A DNA stretch of 64,000 nt from an uncultured Sphingomonadales bacterium (GTDB lineage Bacteria; Pseudomonadota; Alphaproteobacteria; Sphingomonadales; Sphingomonadaceae): NCBI GenBank assembly GCA_937898525.1, contig CALCBC010000010.1, positions 44,970 to 108,969 on the forward strand, in the 5' to 3' direction. The position numbers and the translations under genes were made by a program. The notes beneath the pieces are model-generated. The model saw only the letters and a program-made list of their open reading frames with translations. It searched no databases and was not told the origin of the DNA. Every line of letters starts with the position of its first letter. Position 1 is the stretch's first letter. Below, piece after piece: positions 26,643 through 37,679 of this stretch.

Positions 26643-28360
26643 ACACGGCGGCTATCCAGGTACAGGCGCCACCCGGCCGGGTCCGGCTGGTCGACATCCG
26701 CCGGAAGGCCCTGCTGATCGCGCAGCTCAGGGTACTGCTGGTGGGCCTGGCCTTCGCGGGGCTCGCGGCTGCCGCGCTGCTGCGTATCGGCTGGCTGGGT
26801 CTGGTCCAGCCGGCGCCGACCGAGCGTTCCATGGCCGATGCCCTGCTGCCGCCGCGCGGCGAGATCACCGACCGCAACGGCGTGCCGCTGGCGCGCGCCT
26901 TCCCGGCCTACGCGCTGTGGTACAATCCGCAGGCGATGGACGACGGCGGCCCACCGCTGGTGCGCCCGCCCGCGGAGGTCGCCGCCGAACTCAAGCGCAT
27001 CTTCCCGGACCTCGACGAGTACGCGGTCGCCCGCCAGCTCGCGTCGGGACGGCCCGGCTACCTGCGGCGCCGTGTCCTCCCGGCCGACGCCAACAAGGTC
27101 TACGCGATCGGCGAACTCGCACTCGAGCTTCCGCGCGAAACCGACCGCCACTACCCGCAAGGCTCGCTGGCTGCCCATGTGCTCGGCTACGTCGAGGACG
27201 GCGTAGGCCGCGTTGGCATGGAGGCGGCGCTCGACGATCGGCTGCGCGATCCCGCCCGCCGCGGCGAACCCGTGGCGCTGTCGATCGACGCGCGGGTGCA
27301 GGGCGCGCTGGAGGACGAGCTCCGCAGGGGCATGCTGTCGGTCAGCGCGGTCGGGGCCGCGGGCATCGTGCTCGACGTCGACACGGGCGAAGTCATGGCG
27401 CTGGCCTCGCTGCCCGAGTTCGATCCCAACCATCTGGACGCCGAAGGCCGCAAGCGCGTCTTCAACAAGGTTACCAACCAGGTCTACGAGCTCGGCTCGA
27501 CGTTCAAGCCGCTGACCGTCGCCGCGGCGATCGACTCCGGTGCCGTGACCGACCTGTCGCGGCGCTATTCGGCCCGGCCGTTTCCGATCGGCAGGTTCAC
27601 GATCAGCGACAGTCACGACCTCGGTGCATCGCTCAATATCCCGCAAATGCTGATCCATTCGTCGAACGTCGTGACCGCACACGTCGTCGACGATCTCGGC
27701 CCCGCCCGGCTCAAGAAGTTCATGGCAGAACTCGGCTTCAACGAGAGGCCCTACATCGAGCTGCCGGCCCGCGGCTTTCCGATCTGGGCCAGCGGCGAGT
27801 GGCCGCGCCTGCGCGCAATGACCGTCGGTTACGGCCACGGCATCGCCGTTACGCCGCTGCATCTCGCCACGGCCTACGCGGCGATGGTCAACGGCGGCAT
27901 CTGGCGCCCGGCCACGCTGCAGCGGGTCGAGCCCGGCAAGGCCAACCGCGGCCGCCGGGTATTCAAGGCGAGCACCAGCGCGCGGATGAACCAGCTGTTG
28001 CGCATGATCACGCTCTACGGGACGGGGCGAAATGCCGACGCCCCGGGCTTCCGGGTCGGCGGGAAGACCGGCAGCGCTGAGAAGCCCGGCGCTGGCGGCT
28101 ACAACCGGACCTCGCTGGTCTCGACCTTTGCCGCCGCGTTCCCGATGGACAGGCCCCGTTACGTGGTCGTGGTGATGTTCGACGAGCCCAAGGGCACCGC
28201 CGCGAGTTCGTTCCAGCGCACGGCAGCATGGAACGCGGCTCCGACCGTGGGCCGGCTTATCCCGCGGATCGGACCGCTGCTCGGCGTGCTGCCCGACGAG
28301 ACGCGCGACGTCGACATAAGCGACCTGAGACCGCTCGTCGGCCGCGGAGACAAGGAATGA
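26639..28360 (+). CDS. ftsI: septal peptidoglycan transpeptidase FtsI (PBP3)
   Basis: Class B penicillin-binding protein cross-linking septal peptidoglycan with FtsW. 573 aa from GTG 26639. Membrane anchor at about 28-50; dimerisation motif LLPPRGEITDRNG; transpeptidase motifs S287TFK (STFKPLT), S341SN (HSSNVV) and K476TG (GGKTGSAEKP), all intact. It overlaps ftsL and murE by 4 nt each. Confidence 0.97.
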   Translation: MNTAAIQVQAPPGRVRLVDIRRKALLIAQLRVLLVGLAFAGLAAAALLRIGWLGLVQPAPTERSMADALLPPRGEITDRNGVPLARAFPAYALWYNPQAMDDGGPPLVRPPAEVAAELKRIFPDLDEYAVARQLASGRPGYLRRRVLPADANKVYAIGELALELPRETDRHYPQGSLAAHVLGYVEDGVGRVGMEAALDDRLRDPARRGEPVALSIDARVQGALEDELRRGMLSVSAVGAAGIVLDVDTGEVMALASLPEFDPNHLDAEGRKRVFNKVTNQVYELGSTFKPLTVAAAIDSGAVTDLSRRYSARPFPIGRFTISDSHDLGASLNIPQMLIHSSNVVTAHVVDDLGPARLKKFMAELGFNERPYIELPARGFPIWASGEWPRLRAMTVGYGHGIAVTPLHLATAYAAMVNGGIWRPATLQRVEPGKANRGRRVFKASTSARMNQLLRMITLYGTGRNADAPGFRVGGKTGSAEKPGAGGYNRTSLVSTFAAAFPMDRPRYVVVVMFDEPKGTAASSFQRTAAWNAAPTVGRLIPRIGPLLGVLPDETRDVDISDLRPLVGRGDKE

Positions 28361-29823
28361 AGCTTTCCCGCCTCGCCGAAGCGGCCGGCATGGATGCAGG
28401 GGACTTCGGCGACGCGCAGGTGACCGGGTTCGCCATCGATCACCGCAAGGTCGCTCCGGGTACCGTCTTCGGCGCGTTCCAGGGGACGGTCGCCAACGGG
28501 GAAGACTTCATCGATGCGGCGATTGCCGCGGGAGCGATCGCCGTCGTCGCTCGACCCGAGGCGCGGGTCGCGGGCGCGGCCCACTTCGCTCACCCGCAGC
28601 CGCGCCGGGCCTTCGCGCGTCTCGCCGCGCAGTTCTTTCGTCCGGTTCCGGCGACCGTGGTCGCGGTCACGGGTACCAACGGCAAGACCTCGACCGTCGA
28701 GATGACCCGGCAGATCTGGCGGATCTGCGGCTATCGCGCGGCCTCGATCGGCACGCTCGGGGTGACCACCCCGGACGAGAGCGTGTCGACCGGCCTGACC
28801 ACTCCCGACATCGTCACGTTCCTGTCGAACATGACTGGCCTCGCCCGCGAGGGGGTGACTCACGTCGCCTACGAGGCCTCGAGCCACGGGCTCTCGCAGT
28901 ACCGCAACGAGGGTCTGCCGGTGGTGGCGGGAGCGTTCACCAACCTGTCGCGCGACCACCTCGATTACCACGCCGACATGGACGGCTACTTCGCTGCCAA
29001 GATGCGGCTGTTCTCGGAAGTCGTCGACGAGGGCGGAGCGGCCGTGGTTTGGGCCGAAGACGCCTGGAGCGAGCGGGCCATGGCAGCGGCGCGGGCCCGC
29101 TCGCTTTCCATCTTCAGTGTAGGCGAGGCCGGCGAGTCGATCCGGCTCCTGTCGCGCACGCCCGGGCAGCTCGGGCAGGACCTCGAGATCGAACACGACG
29201 GCCGCCGCCGCAAGGTCGCGCTGCCGCTGATCGGTGCCTACCAGGCGGCGAACGCGCTCGTCGCCGCGGGCCTCGCGCTGGTCACCGGCGCCGATGCCGA
29301 CAAGGTCTTCGACGCGCTCGCGCGGCTGCAACCCGTGCGCGGACGGCTCGAGCGCGCAGTGATCGCTGCCTCGGGCGCCCCGGTCTACGTGGATTATGCG
29401 CACACCCCGGACGCGCTTGCCGCGGCAATCGCGGCGTTGCGGCCGCACGTCGCCGGCCGGCTGATCACCGTGTTCGGCGCGGGAGGCGACCGCGACGTCG
29501 GCAAAAGGGCGCAGATGGGCGAAGTGGCGGTGGCGCACTCGGAGCTGGTTATCGTCACCGACGACAATCCGCGCGGCGAGGACCCGGCCGCCATCCGCCT
29601 CCAGGTTCTCGCCGGGGCCACTGGCGCGCGCGAGGTTGCTGACCGCCGCGAGGCGATCCGCGCCGCGATCGCCGAGAGCCGCGAAGGGGACATCGTGCTT
29701 GTGGCGGGCAAGGGACACGAGCAGGGGCAGATCGTGGGCTCCGGCGAGAGCGTGCGTGTCCTTCCGTTCGACGACGTGACGGTGGCGCGCGAATGCGCGG
29801 CCGAGCTGGCAGGAGCCAACTGA
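28357..29823 (+). CDS. murE: UDP-MurNAc-L-Ala-D-Glu:meso-DAP ligase
   Basis: Cytoplasmic Mur ligase adding the third stem residue. 488 aa from ATG 28357, in the ftsI stop. ATP loop VTGTNGKTSTVEMT (105-112 core), HVAYEASSHGL, FTNLSRDHLDYH with the carbamylated-lysine region, and DDNPRGEDP (403-406). The DNPR motif marks meso-diaminopimelate rather than lysine as substrate. Its stop abuts the murF ATG. Confidence 0.97.
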   Translation: MKLSRLAEAAGMDAGDFGDAQVTGFAIDHRKVAPGTVFGAFQGTVANGEDFIDAAIAAGAIAVVARPEARVAGAAHFAHPQPRRAFARLAAQFFRPVPATVVAVTGTNGKTSTVEMTRQIWRICGYRAASIGTLGVTTPDESVSTGLTTPDIVTFLSNMTGLAREGVTHVAYEASSHGLSQYRNEGLPVVAGAFTNLSRDHLDYHADMDGYFAAKMRLFSEVVDEGGAAVVWAEDAWSERAMAAARARSLSIFSVGEAGESIRLLSRTPGQLGQDLEIEHDGRRRKVALPLIGAYQAANALVAAGLALVTGADADKVFDALARLQPVRGRLERAVIAASGAPVYVDYAHTPDALAAAIAALRPHVAGRLITVFGAGGDRDVGKRAQMGEVAVAHSELVIVTDDNPRGEDPAAIRLQVLAGATGAREVADRREAIRAAIAESREGDIVLVAGKGHEQGQIVGSGESVRVLPFDDVTVARECAAELAGAN

Positions 29824-31281
29824 ATGAATGCAGTGCTCAAGACGGTACGCTGGCCGACTTGTGACCGGGACCGCCGGCGGCTCGCGCTGTGGACCGCGGG
29901 GGAGATCGCCGAGGCGACGGGCGGAAAGCCGAGCGGCGAGTTTCAGGTCGCAGGCGTCGAGATGGACTCGCGTGACGTGCGCTCGGGCGACCTGTTCTTC
30001 GCGCTCAAGGGCGAGAACAGCGACGGGCACCTCTACCTCGACAAGGCCTTTGCCAACGGCGCCGCCGCGGCGGTCGTCGACCGGCCGATCGACCGGCCGC
30101 ATGTGCTCGTCGCCGACACCTCAAGGGCGCTTGAACTTCTCGGACAAGCGGCGCGAAATCGTGTCCCGGCGCGAATTGTCGGCGTCACCGGCTCGGTGGG
30201 CAAGACCGGGGTCAAAGAGGCGATCTTCGCCTCTCTCGATCGTTCGGGGCGGGGCGCGGCGCACCGCTCGGTGCGCAGCTACAACAACCATGTCGGCGTG
30301 CCGCTCAGCCTGTCGCGCATGCCTTCGCGCGCGGCGTTCGGCGTGTTCGAAATGGGCATGAACCATGCCGGCGAAATCCTTCATCTCACCCGGCAAGTTC
30401 GTCCGCATGTCGCGGTGATCACGACGATCGCCCCGGCGCATATCGAGAATCTCGGCAGCGAAGAGGCGATCGCGGACGCCAAGGCGGAGATTTTCGCCGG
30501 GCTCGAACCGGGCGGGACCGCGGTCATCCCAGCGGACGTGCCTCACTTCGGGCGGCTCCGGCGCGCAGCCGAGGCGGCCGGGGCCGAGGTCGTCGCGTTC
30601 GGGACTTCGCCGCAGGCCCACGTCCGTCTGCTCGACGCCATTCCTTCGGCCAATGGCGGTTCGCTGGTCACGGCGGCGTTCGGCGACCTGCGCCTGTGCT
30701 ATTCGGTCGCGGAGCCCGGGGCGCACTGGGTGGCGAATTCGCTTGCCGTCATGGCGGCGGTGCACGCGGCCGGCGGCGACCTCGGCGCGGCGGGGCTGGC
30801 TCTCGCCGAGATGGGCGGTCTCAAGGGCCGCGGCGCACGCCACCGGCTCAAGGTCCCCGGCGGGCACGCGCTGCTGATCGACGAGAGCTACAACGCCAAT
30901 CCGGCCTCGATGCGCGCCACGCTCGCTCAGCTCGGCGCGACGCCGGCCTCGCGGCGCATCGCCGTCCTCGGCAGCATGAAGGAGCTCGGTGACTTTTCGC
31001 CCGCTTTCCACGCGCAGCTTGCCGAGCCACTCGAGGCGGCCCGCGTCGACTTCGCGATCCTCGTCGGCGAAGAGATGGGCGCGCTCGCGCGGGAACTGGG
31101 GAAACCCCCCAACAACGCGCTTGGCATTCCCCTCGGCTTTGCCCATTGCCAGAACCCGGGCGAAGCGATCGCCGCGCTCGAGGAATTCGGTCTCGCCGGC
31201 GGCGATGCGGTGCTCGTCAAAGGGTCGAATTCGGTCGGGCTGGGCAGGGTGGTTGCCCACTTCGCCACCAGGGAAGGCTAA
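29824..31281 (+). CDS. murF: UDP-MurNAc-tripeptide:D-Ala-D-Ala ligase
   Basis: Adds D-Ala-D-Ala to UDP-MurNAc-tripeptide, the last cytoplasmic step before MraY. 485 aa from ATG 29824. ATP loop GVTGSVGKTGVKEAI (122-128 core), FEMGMNHAGEI, and IDESYNANPASMRATL, all MurF-specific. The first 20 residues before LWTAGEIAEATGG are an extra arginine-rich lead not typical of the family; a later start is possible but no better codon or ribosome site is obvious. Confidence 0.95.
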   Translation: MNAVLKTVRWPTCDRDRRRLALWTAGEIAEATGGKPSGEFQVAGVEMDSRDVRSGDLFFALKGENSDGHLYLDKAFANGAAAAVVDRPIDRPHVLVADTSRALELLGQAARNRVPARIVGVTGSVGKTGVKEAIFASLDRSGRGAAHRSVRSYNNHVGVPLSLSRMPSRAAFGVFEMGMNHAGEILHLTRQVRPHVAVITTIAPAHIENLGSEEAIADAKAEIFAGLEPGGTAVIPADVPHFGRLRRAAEAAGAEVVAFGTSPQAHVRLLDAIPSANGGSLVTAAFGDLRLCYSVAEPGAHWVANSLAVMAAVHAAGGDLGAAGLALAEMGGLKGRGARHRLKVPGGHALLIDESYNANPASMRATLAQLGATPASRRIAVLGSMKELGDFSPAFHAQLAEPLEAARVDFAILVGEEMGALARELGKPPNNALGIPLGFAHCQNPGEAIAALEEFGLAGGDAVLVKGSNSVGLGRVVAHFATREG

Positions 31282-31290
31282 ACGCCTGTA

Positions 31291-32373
31291 ATGCTGTACT
31301 TGCTTGCGGAATGGCTCGGGTTCGAAGGGCTGTTCAACCTCGTTCGGTACCAGACGTTCCGTGCCGGAGCGACGCTGCTGACGGCATTATTCATCGGCCT
31401 GCTGATCGGGCCGAAGTTCATCAATATGCTGCGCGTGCGACAAGGCAAGGGGCAACCGATCCGCGAGGACGGGCCGCAGACCCACCAGGCCAAGGTCGGC
31501 ACGCCGACGATGGGCGGGCTGATGATCCTCACCTCCCTCACGGCCTCGATGCTGATCTGGATGAACCCGGCGACCCCGCTGATCTGGGCCTGCCTCGCGG
31601 TGACGCTGGGCTTCGGGGTGATCGGTTTCCTCGACGATTTCGACAAGATCACCAAGCGCAGCCACAAGGGGGTTTCGGGCAAGGTCCGCCTGCTCCTGGA
31701 GTTCATCGTCGCCGGTGTGGCTACGTGGATCATCGTCGGACCGGTGCTGGGGCCAAGCAACACGGACCTCTACGTACCGTTCCTGTTCGGCCAGTCGCTC
31801 CCGCTGGGGTACCTGTACTATCCATTCGCGGCGCTGGTGATCGTCGGCTTCGGTAACGCCGTGAACCTGACCGACGGGCTCGACGGTCTGGCGACGATGC
31901 CGGTGGTGATCGCCGCGGGCGCGTTCCTGCTGATCACCTACCTCGTCGGCCGCGTCGACTATTCGGCCTACCTTGGCATTCCGCACGTGCCCGGGGCGGG
32001 CGAGCTGGCCGTGCTCTGTGCCGGGATCATGGGCGCCGGACTCGCCTTCTTGTGGTTCAACGCCCCGCCTGCGGCGGTGTTCATGGGCGACACGGGTAGC
32101 CTCGCGCTCGGCGGCGCGCTCGGGGCGATCGCGGTCGCCGCGCACCACGAGATCGTGCTGTTCATCATCGGCGGGCTGTTCGTCATCGAGACCGCGAGCG
32201 TGATCATCCAGGTTTTCTGGTTCAAGCGCACCGGCAAGCGGATCTTCCGCATGGCCCCGATCCACCACCACTTCGAGCAGCTCGGCTGGAAGGAATCGAC
32301 CGTCGTGATCCGCTTCTGGATCATCGCCATCGTCCTCGCCGTGCTCGGCCTCGCCACGCTGAAGCTGCGATGA
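31291..32373 (+). CDS. mraY: phospho-N-acetylmuramoyl-pentapeptide-transferase
   Basis: Ten-helix inner-membrane enzyme that makes lipid I from UDP-MurNAc-pentapeptide and undecaprenyl phosphate. 360 aa, normal length. The catalytic and Mg-binding motifs are [29 protein letters not shown] and the periplasm-proximal [13 protein letters not shown]. It starts 9 nt after murF and overlaps murD by 4 nt (ATGA). Confidence 0.98.
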   Translation: MLYLLAEWLGFEGLFNLVRYQTFRAGATLLTALFIGLLIGPKFINMLRVRQGKGQPIREDGPQTHQAKVGTPTMGGLMILTSLTASMLIWMNPATPLIWACLAVTLGFGVIGFLDDFDKITKRSHKGVSGKVRLLLEFIVAGVATWIIVGPVLGPSNTDLYVPFLFGQSLPLGYLYYPFAALVIVGFGNAVNLTDGLDGLATMPVVIAAGAFLLITYLVGRVDYSAYLGIPHVPGAGELAVLCAGIMGAGLAFLWFNAPPAAVFMGDTGSLALGGALGAIAVAAHHEIVLFIIGGLFVIETASVIIQVFWFKRTGKRIFRMAPIHHHFEQLGWKESTVVIRFWIIAIVLAVLGLATLKLR

Positions 32374-33716
32374 TCGTCTCGGGCGCCTTTGCCGGAAAGC
32401 GCTACGCGGTGCTCGGCCTGGCCCGGTCGGGCATGGCCACTGTCGAGACGCTGCTGGCGAGCGGCGCCGAGGTGACCGCGTGGGATCGCCGCGAGGGCCC
32501 GCGCGACCAGCTCGCCGGTCGGGTGACGATCGCCGACCCGCTGGCGATCGACCTCGCCGGGTTCGACGGCGTGGTGCTGTCGCCGGGCGTGCCGCTCAAC
32601 ACCCATCCGATCGCCGACAAGGCGCGTGCCGCCGGTGTGCCGCTGATCGGCGACATCGAGCTGTTCGCCCAGGCCCGCCGCGACCTTCCGCCGCACAAGG
32701 TCGTCGGCATCACCGGTACCAACGGCAAGTCGACGACGACCGCGCTGGTGCACCACATTCTCAAGACAGCCGGCGTGCCGACCGTGATGGGCGGCAACAT
32801 CGGCCTGCCGATCCTGGCGCAGGAGCCGTTGCCGGCTGGCGGCGTCTACGTGCTGGAGCTGTCGAGCTACCAGATCGACCTGACGCACAGCCTCGACTGC
32901 GACGTCGCGGTGCTCACCAACATCACGCCGGACCACCTCGACAGGTACGAGAGCTTCCAAGCCTATGCACGCTCCAAGGAGCGCCTGTTCCGCATGCAGT
33001 CGCCCGATCACGTCGCGCTGATCAACCGAGGCGATCCGGAGGCTCGGGAAGTGGCCTACCGGCTCGAACACGAGGCGAGACGCTCGCCGAATGTCGTCAA
33101 ATTTCATCGCGACGTGGTCAGGGAACGACAGTCGTCCTGGCCGACGCTTCAGGGACCTCACAACGCTGAGAACGCGGCCTCGGCGATGGCGGTCTGTCGC
33201 GCCCTCGGCCTCACCGATGACGCGATCGAGCAGGGCCTGCGCACCTACCCCGGCCTGCCCCACCGCATGGAGCTGATTGCCGAGCACAACGGCGTGCTGT
33301 TCGTCAACGACAGCAAGGCAACCAACCCCGCCTCGACCGCACCCGCGCTGGCCGCCTATCCGCGCGTCCACTGGATTTGCGGCGGCCTGCCCAAGACCGA
33401 CGACCTCGACGAATGCGCGCCCAACTTCGGCCACGTCGCCGCCGCCTACACCATCGGCGAGGCCGGGCCGCGCTTCGCCGAAATCCTCGAGCCGGTGATG
33501 CACGTCGAGCGGTGCGAGATGCTGTGCGAAGCCGTCAAGCGTGCCATCGAAGCCGCCAGGCCCGGCGAAGTCGTGCTGTTCTCGCCGGCCTGCGCCAGCT
33601 TCGACCAGTTCCGCGACTACGAGGTCCGCGGCGACAGTTTCCGGACTCTTGTCGCCGGGCTCACTGGCGGGCTTGACGAAGAGCGCGAGGGGTTCAGCGC
33701 GAGGTCAGCTGCATGA
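32370..33716 (+). CDS. murD: UDP-MurNAc-L-Ala:D-Glu ligase
   Basis: Adds D-glutamate to UDP-MurNAc-L-alanine. 448 aa. N-terminal Rossmann motif [20 protein letters not shown] loop [15 protein letters not shown] (115-122 core), [25 protein letters not shown] and [10 protein letters not shown]. It ends overlapping ftsW by 4 nt (ATGA). Confidence 0.97.
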   Translation: MIVSGAFAGKRYAVLGLARSGMATVETLLASGAEVTAWDRREGPRDQLAGRVTIADPLAIDLAGFDGVVLSPGVPLNTHPIADKARAAGVPLIGDIELFAQARRDLPPHKVVGITGTNGKSTTTALVHHILKTAGVPTVMGGNIGLPILAQEPLPAGGVYVLELSSYQIDLTHSLDCDVAVLTNITPDHLDRYESFQAYARSKERLFRMQSPDHVALINRGDPEAREVAYRLEHEARRSPNVVKFHRDVVRERQSSWPTLQGPHNAENAASAMAVCRALGLTDDAIEQGLRTYPGLPHRMELIAEHNGVLFVNDSKATNPASTAPALAAYPRVHWICGGLPKTDDLDECAPNFGHVAAAYTIGEAGPRFAEILEPVMHVERCEMLCEAVKRAIEAARPGEVVLFSPACASFDQFRDYEVRGDSFRTLVAGLTGGLDEEREGFSARSAA

Positions 33717-34936
33717 CCGCCGTCCGCCCCTATATCCCACGGCCGGGCGAACGAGCGCAGGCGATGGCGCGTTTCCCGCGCAGCCGCAAACAGCAGCTGC
33801 GCGAGTGGTGGCGCGAGATCGACCGCGTTCTGCTTGCCCTCGTGCTCATCCTGATGGCGATCGGAGCGGTGTCCGTCGCCTCGGCCTCGCCTGCCAGCGC
33901 CCGCCGGCTGTCGACCCAGGGGACTTCGCTCAGCGAGCTGCACTTCTTCTGGCTGCACCTGCGCTTCCAGCTCTTCGGTCTTCTGGTCCTGCTCGGGACC
34001 TCGCTGGTGCCGCGCGACACCGTGCGGCGGGGAGCCATCGTGCTGTGCGCGGCGATGATCGGCGCGCTGCTGCTCGTTCCGCTGGTTGGCAGCGAGGTCA
34101 ACGGGGCCCGCCGCTGGCTCGACCTCGGGCTCCGCTTCCAGCCGAGCGAGTTCCTCAAGCCCGCGTTCGCGGTCGCGCTCGCCTGGATCCTCGCCTGGCG
34201 CGCGCGCGATCCCGAACTGCCGGTCATTCCGCTCAGCGGCGCGCTGACCGGGCTCGTCATCCTGCTGTTGATGCTGCAGCCGAACCTCGGCGACGCGATC
34301 CTGTTCGCTGGCTGCTGGTTCGTGCTGGTCATGCTAGCCGGGCTGCCACTGCAGCGGATCGGCATGTTGGCCGGGGCCGGCGGCGCGGCGCTGATCCTGG
34401 CCTACCTGTTCTACGACAACGCTCGCCATCGGATCGACGCGTTCCTTGGTGGCGGCACCGCGTTCGACCAGGTCGACCTTGCCAGCCGCACGCTGATGGG
34501 CGGGGGCTGGACCGGCAAGGGACTGTGGCTCGGGACCAAGAAGATGATCCTGCCCGAGGCGCACACGGACTACATCTTCTCGGTGATCGGCGAGGAATTC
34601 GGCCTGCTGATCTGCGCGGCGCTGGTACTGCTCTACCTTGCGATCGTCGCCAGGGTGCTGATCCGCCTGCTCGACGAGGACAACCTGTTCATCGTGCTGT
34701 CGGCGACCGGGCTGATCGCGCTGTTCGGCGGCCAGGCTTTCGTCAACATCCTCGTCAACCTTCAGCTGTTCCCCTCCAAGGGGCTCACGCTGCCGCTGGT
34801 CAGCTACGGTGGCTCTTCGACCATTGCCCAGTGCCTGCTCATCGGCATCCTGCTCGCCATCACCCGCCGCAACCCCTATCTCAGCCGGGAGCGGTTCGAC
34901 TTGCGCGAGGCGCTCGAGAAGGAGGCCGAGCGATGA
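33713..34936 (+). CDS. ftsW: septal peptidoglycan glycosyltransferase FtsW (SEDS family)
   Basis: Polytopic inner-membrane polymerase of lipid II at the septum, partner of FtsI. 407 aa. A basic cytosolic N-terminus precedes about ten hydrophobic helices. SEDS landmarks are GARRWLDLGLRFQPSEFLKPA, LMLQPNLGDAIL, AHTDYIFSVIGEEFGL and the C-terminal KGLTLPLVSYGGSS. It overlaps murD and murG by 4 nt each. Confidence 0.97.
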   Translation: MTAVRPYIPRPGERAQAMARFPRSRKQQLREWWREIDRVLLALVLILMAIGAVSVASASPASARRLSTQGTSLSELHFFWLHLRFQLFGLLVLLGTSLVPRDTVRRGAIVLCAAMIGALLLVPLVGSEVNGARRWLDLGLRFQPSEFLKPAFAVALAWILAWRARDPELPVIPLSGALTGLVILLLMLQPNLGDAILFAGCWFVLVMLAGLPLQRIGMLAGAGGAALILAYLFYDNARHRIDAFLGGGTAFDQVDLASRTLMGGGWTGKGLWLGTKKMILPEAHTDYIFSVIGEEFGLLICAALVLLYLAIVARVLIRLLDEDNLFIVLSATGLIALFGGQAFVNILVNLQLFPSKGLTLPLVSYGGSSTIAQCLLIGILLAITRRNPYLSRERFDLREALEKEAER

Positions 34937-36243
34937 ACACGCGACCGGGTACCGTCTCGCGGCATTACGTGCTCGCCGCCGGCGGGACTGGCGGGCACCT
35001 GACGCCGGCGTTCGCGCTCGCGCACGAGCTCGAGAGGCGGGGACATCACGTCGCGCTGATCACCGACGAGCGCGGCTCGGCGATCCCCGGCAAGCCCGAC
35101 TTCCTGCCGGCGCACGTCCTGCCCGCAGGTCGCTTCGGCCGGAATCCGCTTGGCTGGCCGGGTGCGCTGGCGGCGGTGCTCGAGGGGCGCAGCATGGCGC
35201 GACGCCTCTACGAGAGCTTCGAGCCGACCGCGGTGGTCGGCTTCGGCGGCTACCCCGCGCTTCCCGCGCTGCTCGCCGCGCGCTCGGCGGGGATTGCCAC
35301 GGTGATCCACGAGCAGAACGCCGTGCTCGGCCGCGTCAACCGCCTGCTCGCGGGCCGGGTCGACGCGATCGCCACCGCTTACCCCGAGGTCGACCGGCTC
35401 AAGCCGAAACATCTGCGCAAGGTCCACCTGGTCGGCAATCCAGTGCGGCCCGAAGTGCTGGCGCTTCGCGACGAGCCGTTCCCGCCGTTCACGGCCGATG
35501 GCCTGCTGCGCATTCTCGTGACCGGCGGCAGCCAGGGCGCGCGAGTCATGTCGCAGGTCGTGCCTGACGGCCTGGCAATGCTGCCGCCTGCGCTGCGTTC
35601 GCGGCTTCAGGTCACCCAGCAGTGCCGCGCCGAGGACCTCGAGGCGGTGCGCGAGCGTTATGCCAGCCACGGAATCCCGGCCGAACTTGGCACTTATTTC
35701 GAGGATATGCAGGCGCGTCTCGCCGACGCGCACCTGTTCATCGGCCGCGCGGGCGCTTCGACGATCGCCGAGCTGACCGCGGTCGGCCGGCCGGCGATCC
35801 TCGTGCCGCTGCCGATCGCGACCGACGACCACCAGGCGGCCAACGTGCGCGAGATCGTCAAGGCCGGCGGCGCGCGGGCGATTCGCCAGCACAACTTCAC
35901 CGCCAAGGAGCTGGCCAAGCAGATCCAGGCGCTTGCCCAGCATCCCGAAACGCTCGCGAACGCGGCTCACGCAGCGTGGAACTGCGGCCGCCCGAAAGCT
36001 GCAAGCGACCTTGCCGATCTCGTCGAGAGCTTCGGCGCCTCGCCGATCCAGGACGTGATCCGGGTGGCCAACGAGGGCACCGCGTCCGCCGGCACGGCAT
36101 TCGCGGGCGGCGCGGCGCGGGCTTCGACAGGCTCGGCACGAGCGCGCGTAGAATTGGGTTCACAGGAGCAGGGGACCAGTTCCCCCCTCCCGCTCGCCCT
36201 GAGCTTGTCGAAGGGTGCGGGAGCAACGGGAGCGCGTCCGTGA
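34933..36243 (+). CDS. murG: lipid II synthase MurG with palindrome-derived C-terminal extension
   Basis: Peripheral membrane glycosyltransferase adding GlcNAc to lipid I. 436 aa, against about 355-390 in relatives. Core motifs are [16 protein letters not shown] (15-30), [40 protein letters not shown] and [23 protein letters not shown] (shown to about residue 291). The family core ends near residue 368. Residues 369-436 are an extension, and codons 397-427 coincide with an inverted-repeat element at 36122-36213. The reading frame through the repeat is kept open and the stop still overlaps the murC GTG, so the insertion did not break coupling. The tail is probably non-catalytic. Confidence 0.96.
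   Translation: MNTRPGTVSRHYVLAAGGTGGHLTPAFALAHELERRGHHVALITDERGSAIPGKPDFLPAHVLPAGRFGRNPLGWPGALAAVLEGRSMARRLYESFEPTAVVGFGGYPALPALLAARSAGIATVIHEQNAVLGRVNRLLAGRVDAIATAYPEVDRLKPKHLRKVHLVGNPVRPEVLALRDEPFPPFTADGLLRILVTGGSQGARVMSQVVPDGLAMLPPALRSRLQVTQQCRAEDLEAVRERYASHGIPAELGTYFEDMQARLADAHLFIGRAGASTIAELTAVGRPAILVPLPIATDDHQAANVREIVKAGGARAIRQHNFTAKELAKQIQALAQHPETLANAAHAAWNCGRPKAASDLADLVESFGASPIQDVIRVANEGTASAGTAFAGGAARASTGSARARVELGSQEQGTSSPLPLALSLSKGAGATGARP
36122..36213. repeat. intergenic-type palindromic repeat inside the 3' end of murG
   Basis: Left arm 36122-36144 and right arm 36191-36213 are 23 nt each and match in inverted orientation at 19 of 23 positions, with a 46-nt spacer. The right arm holds the core CTGAGCTTGTCGAAG shared with the copies near 48.9 and 50.05 kb. 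Here the element is translated in frame (peptides ASTGSARAR and LALSLSKG) as part of MurG. Confidence 0.85.
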
Positions 36244-37679
36244 AAGGCGTCGGCACCGACATCGGCGTGATCCACTTCGTCGGCATCGGCGGCATCGGCA
36301 TGTCGGGCATAGCCGAGGTCATGCACAACCTCGGCTATACTGTGCAGGGCTCGGACATTGCCGAGGGCGCGTCGGTCGACCGGCTGCGCGCGCGCGGGAT
36401 AGAAGTGATGATCGGCCACGACGCGGCCAATCTCGGGAACGCCGCGGTCGTCGTCACCTCGACCGCGGTAAAGCGCGACAACCCCGAGGTTGCCGCCGCG
36501 CTCGAGGCGCGCATACCCGTGGTCCGCCGCGCCGAGATGCTGGCCGAACTGATGCGCCTGAAGCGCACCGTCGCGGTCGCCGGAACCCACGGCAAGACCA
36601 CCACGACCTCGATGGTCGCCGCGCTGCTCGACGCCGGCGGGATCGACCCGACCGTCATCAACGGCGGGATAATCGAGAGCTACGGCTCCAATGCGCGGCT
36701 CGGCCAGAGCGAGTGGATGGTGGTCGAGGCCGACGAGAGCGACGGCAGCTTCCTGCGTCTCGACGGCACTTACGCAGTCGTCACCAACATCGATCCCGAG
36801 CACCTGGACCATTACGGCAGCTTCGACGCGGTCAAGGAGGCGTTCGTCGAGTTCATCGAGAACGTCCCGTTCTACGGCGCGGCGATCCTGTGCATCGACC
36901 ATCCCGAGGTGCAGAAGGTCATCGCCCGCGTGCGCGACCGGCGCGTGATCACTTATGGCTTCTCGGCCCAGGCTGACTGGCGGGCCGAGAACATCCGCTC
37001 GCATGAGGGTGGCAACCTGTTCGACGCGATCTACACCGACCGCGACGGGCACCGCCGGACAGTGTCCAACGTCGCACTGCCGATGCCCGGGCGCCACAAC
37101 GTGCAGAACGCGCTCGCGGCCATCGCGGTCGCAGTCGAGCTGGGCTGCAGCGACGACACGATCCGCAGCGGTTTCGCGCGATTCGGCGGCGTCCGCCGGC
37201 GCTTCACCCGCGTGGGCGAAGTCGGCGGTGCAACGGTGATCGACGATTATGCCCACCATCCCGTCGAGATTCGCGCCGTGCTGTCGGCGGCGCGCGAGGC
37301 CGCGACGGGCCGGGTGATCGCGGTCGCCCAGCCGCATCGCTACACGCGCCTGCGCGACCTGATGGGCGAGTTCCAGGGCTGCTTCAACGACGCCGACATG
37401 GTCTTCGTGACACCGGTCTATCCTGCCGGGGAACAGCCCATTCCCGGCGTCGATGCCGACGCGCTGGTCGAGGGCCTCAGAGACCGGGGCCATCGCGCCG
37501 CAGCGCGCATCGACGGGCCCGAGGACCTCGCCGAGCGGATCGCGGGGTTGCTTGCGCCGGGCGACATCGTGGTTTGCCTCGGAGCGGGGGACATCACCAA
37601 GTGGGCGGCGAATCTCGCCAGCGACGTGGCGGCGCGGCGAGGGAAGCCGTTGCGTAGCGCGGCCCAGGGGTTGGCATGA
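36240..37679 (+). CDS. murC: UDP-N-acetylmuramate:L-alanine ligase
   Basis: First amino-acid ligase of the stem peptide. 479 aa from GTG 36240, overlapping the murG stop (GTGA). N-terminal [21 protein letters not shown] loop [15 protein letters not shown] (115-122 core), [25 protein letters not shown], and [14 protein letters not shown] with [13 protein letters not shown], all MurC-specific. The open frame extends upstream inside murG, but the family start is at this GTG. It overlaps murB by 4 nt. Confidence 0.97.
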   Translation: MKGVGTDIGVIHFVGIGGIGMSGIAEVMHNLGYTVQGSDIAEGASVDRLRARGIEVMIGHDAANLGNAAVVVTSTAVKRDNPEVAAALEARIPVVRRAEMLAELMRLKRTVAVAGTHGKTTTTSMVAALLDAGGIDPTVINGGIIESYGSNARLGQSEWMVVEADESDGSFLRLDGTYAVVTNIDPEHLDHYGSFDAVKEAFVEFIENVPFYGAAILCIDHPEVQKVIARVRDRRVITYGFSAQADWRAENIRSHEGGNLFDAIYTDRDGHRRTVSNVALPMPGRHNVQNALAAIAVAVELGCSDDTIRSGFARFGGVRRRFTRVGEVGGATVIDDYAHHPVEIRAVLSAAREAATGRVIAVAQPHRYTRLRDLMGEFQGCFNDADMVFVTPVYPAGEQPIPGVDADALVEGLRDRGHRAAARIDGPEDLAERIAGLLAPGDIVVCLGAGDITKWAANLASDVAARRGKPLRSAAQGLA

